From Candidatus Macondimonas diazotrophica (GTDB taxonomy: Bacteria > Pseudomonadota > Gammaproteobacteria > UBA5335): a stretch of DNA of 64,000 nucleotides. Both the position numbers and the translations under genes were made by a program. The notes beneath the pieces were generated by a model. The model searched no databases and was not told where the DNA came from. It saw only the letters and a list, made by a program, of their open reading frames with translations. The stretch is taken from contig NZ_SRIO01000005.1 in assembly GCF_004684205.1 (NCBI RefSeq), forward strand, positions 124,001-188,000, given 5' to 3'. Position 1 is the stretch's first letter. Every line of letters starts with the position of its first letter. This document shows, in pieces, positions 63,896 to 64,000 of the stretch.

Positions 63896-64000
63896 ATGAC
63901 CATCCATGTGCTGAAAGGCCTTAATTTTCGGCGATTTGAGGCATTTCACCTGGAATGTCATCCGCACTTCAACGTCGTCATTGGCCCCAACGGCGCGGGG
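63896..64000 (+). CDS. recF: DNA replication and repair protein RecF, N-terminal part, cut by window edge
   Basis: Thirty-five codons are visible, starting MTIHVLKGLNFRRFEAFHLE and reaching GPNGAG, the beginning of the Walker A motif. AAGGGA precedes the ATG. RecF loads RecA at gaps. The order dnaA-dnaN-recF supports the call. Confidence 0.93.
   Translation, partial: MTIHVLKGLNFRRFEAFHLECHPHFNVVIGPNGAG

Overview
The window reads as a contiguous stretch of a high-GC gammaproteobacterial chromosome that ends at the replication origin. The right edge has the gene order mnmE-yidC-rnpA-rpmH / dnaA-dnaN-recF. The middle holds the cell-shape block mreB-mreC-mreD-mrdA-rodA-mltB-rlpA, divergent from gatC-gatA-gatB. 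Lipid, glycosyltransferase and envelope genes are typical of environmental Chromatiales-, Nevskiales- or Xanthomonadales-like bacteria. No rRNA, tRNA, CRISPR array or intact insertion sequence was recognised.

Layout. 1-3301: end of a type II NADH dehydrogenase, an NRDE-family protein and an S9 peptidase. 3311-5563: two tandem paralogous exported proteins that look like divergent serine hydrolases. 5715-9297: a probable zinc-uptake operon (His/Cys-rich small protein, outer-membrane barrel, ZnuA-like binding protein, ZnuB-like permease) with no ATPase gene and a palindrome at its start. 9352-11226: ilvD. 11353-12298: two decayed C-terminal fragments, one of a SNF2-type helicase and one of a type III-like restriction helicase, the scar of a lost defence locus. 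12435-16213: an exported protein of unknown function, a lipid kinase and an MFS transporter.

16758-30697 has a stress and nucleotide-salvage flavour: a tandem universal stress protein, a Kef-type antiporter, a broken P-type ATPase, an oligopeptide ABC transporter without binding protein, a sigma factor paired with an SRPBCC protein, a PRPP synthetase, a phosphotransferase-fold protein, nicotinate phosphoribosyltransferase, nicotinamidase and a phosphoribosyltransferase. 30706-38018 is the elongasome and murein operon. 38199-42305 holds gatCAB and hslO. 42167-47765 holds two PAP2 phosphatases, two GT39-type glycosyltransferases, a NosL-like protein and a small membrane protein.

47922-51053 holds an Ada-like regulator/methyltransferase, a DODA-type dioxygenase and an old-yellow-enzyme reductase. 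The most interesting part is 51144-56134, six co-directional, mostly overlapping genes: RibD-like reductase, MDR dehydrogenase without its catalytic Cys, a pterin-synthase-fold protein that has lost its catalytic residues, a GT4 glycosyltransferase, a SAM methyltransferase and a CDP-alcohol phosphatidyltransferase. I know of no described pathway with this composition. A class D beta-lactamase gene with all the catalytic motifs lies next to it. The dnaA-dnaN interval carries DnaA boxes and is the likely oriC.

All functions are read from sequence motifs and recalled family knowledge. No database search was possible.
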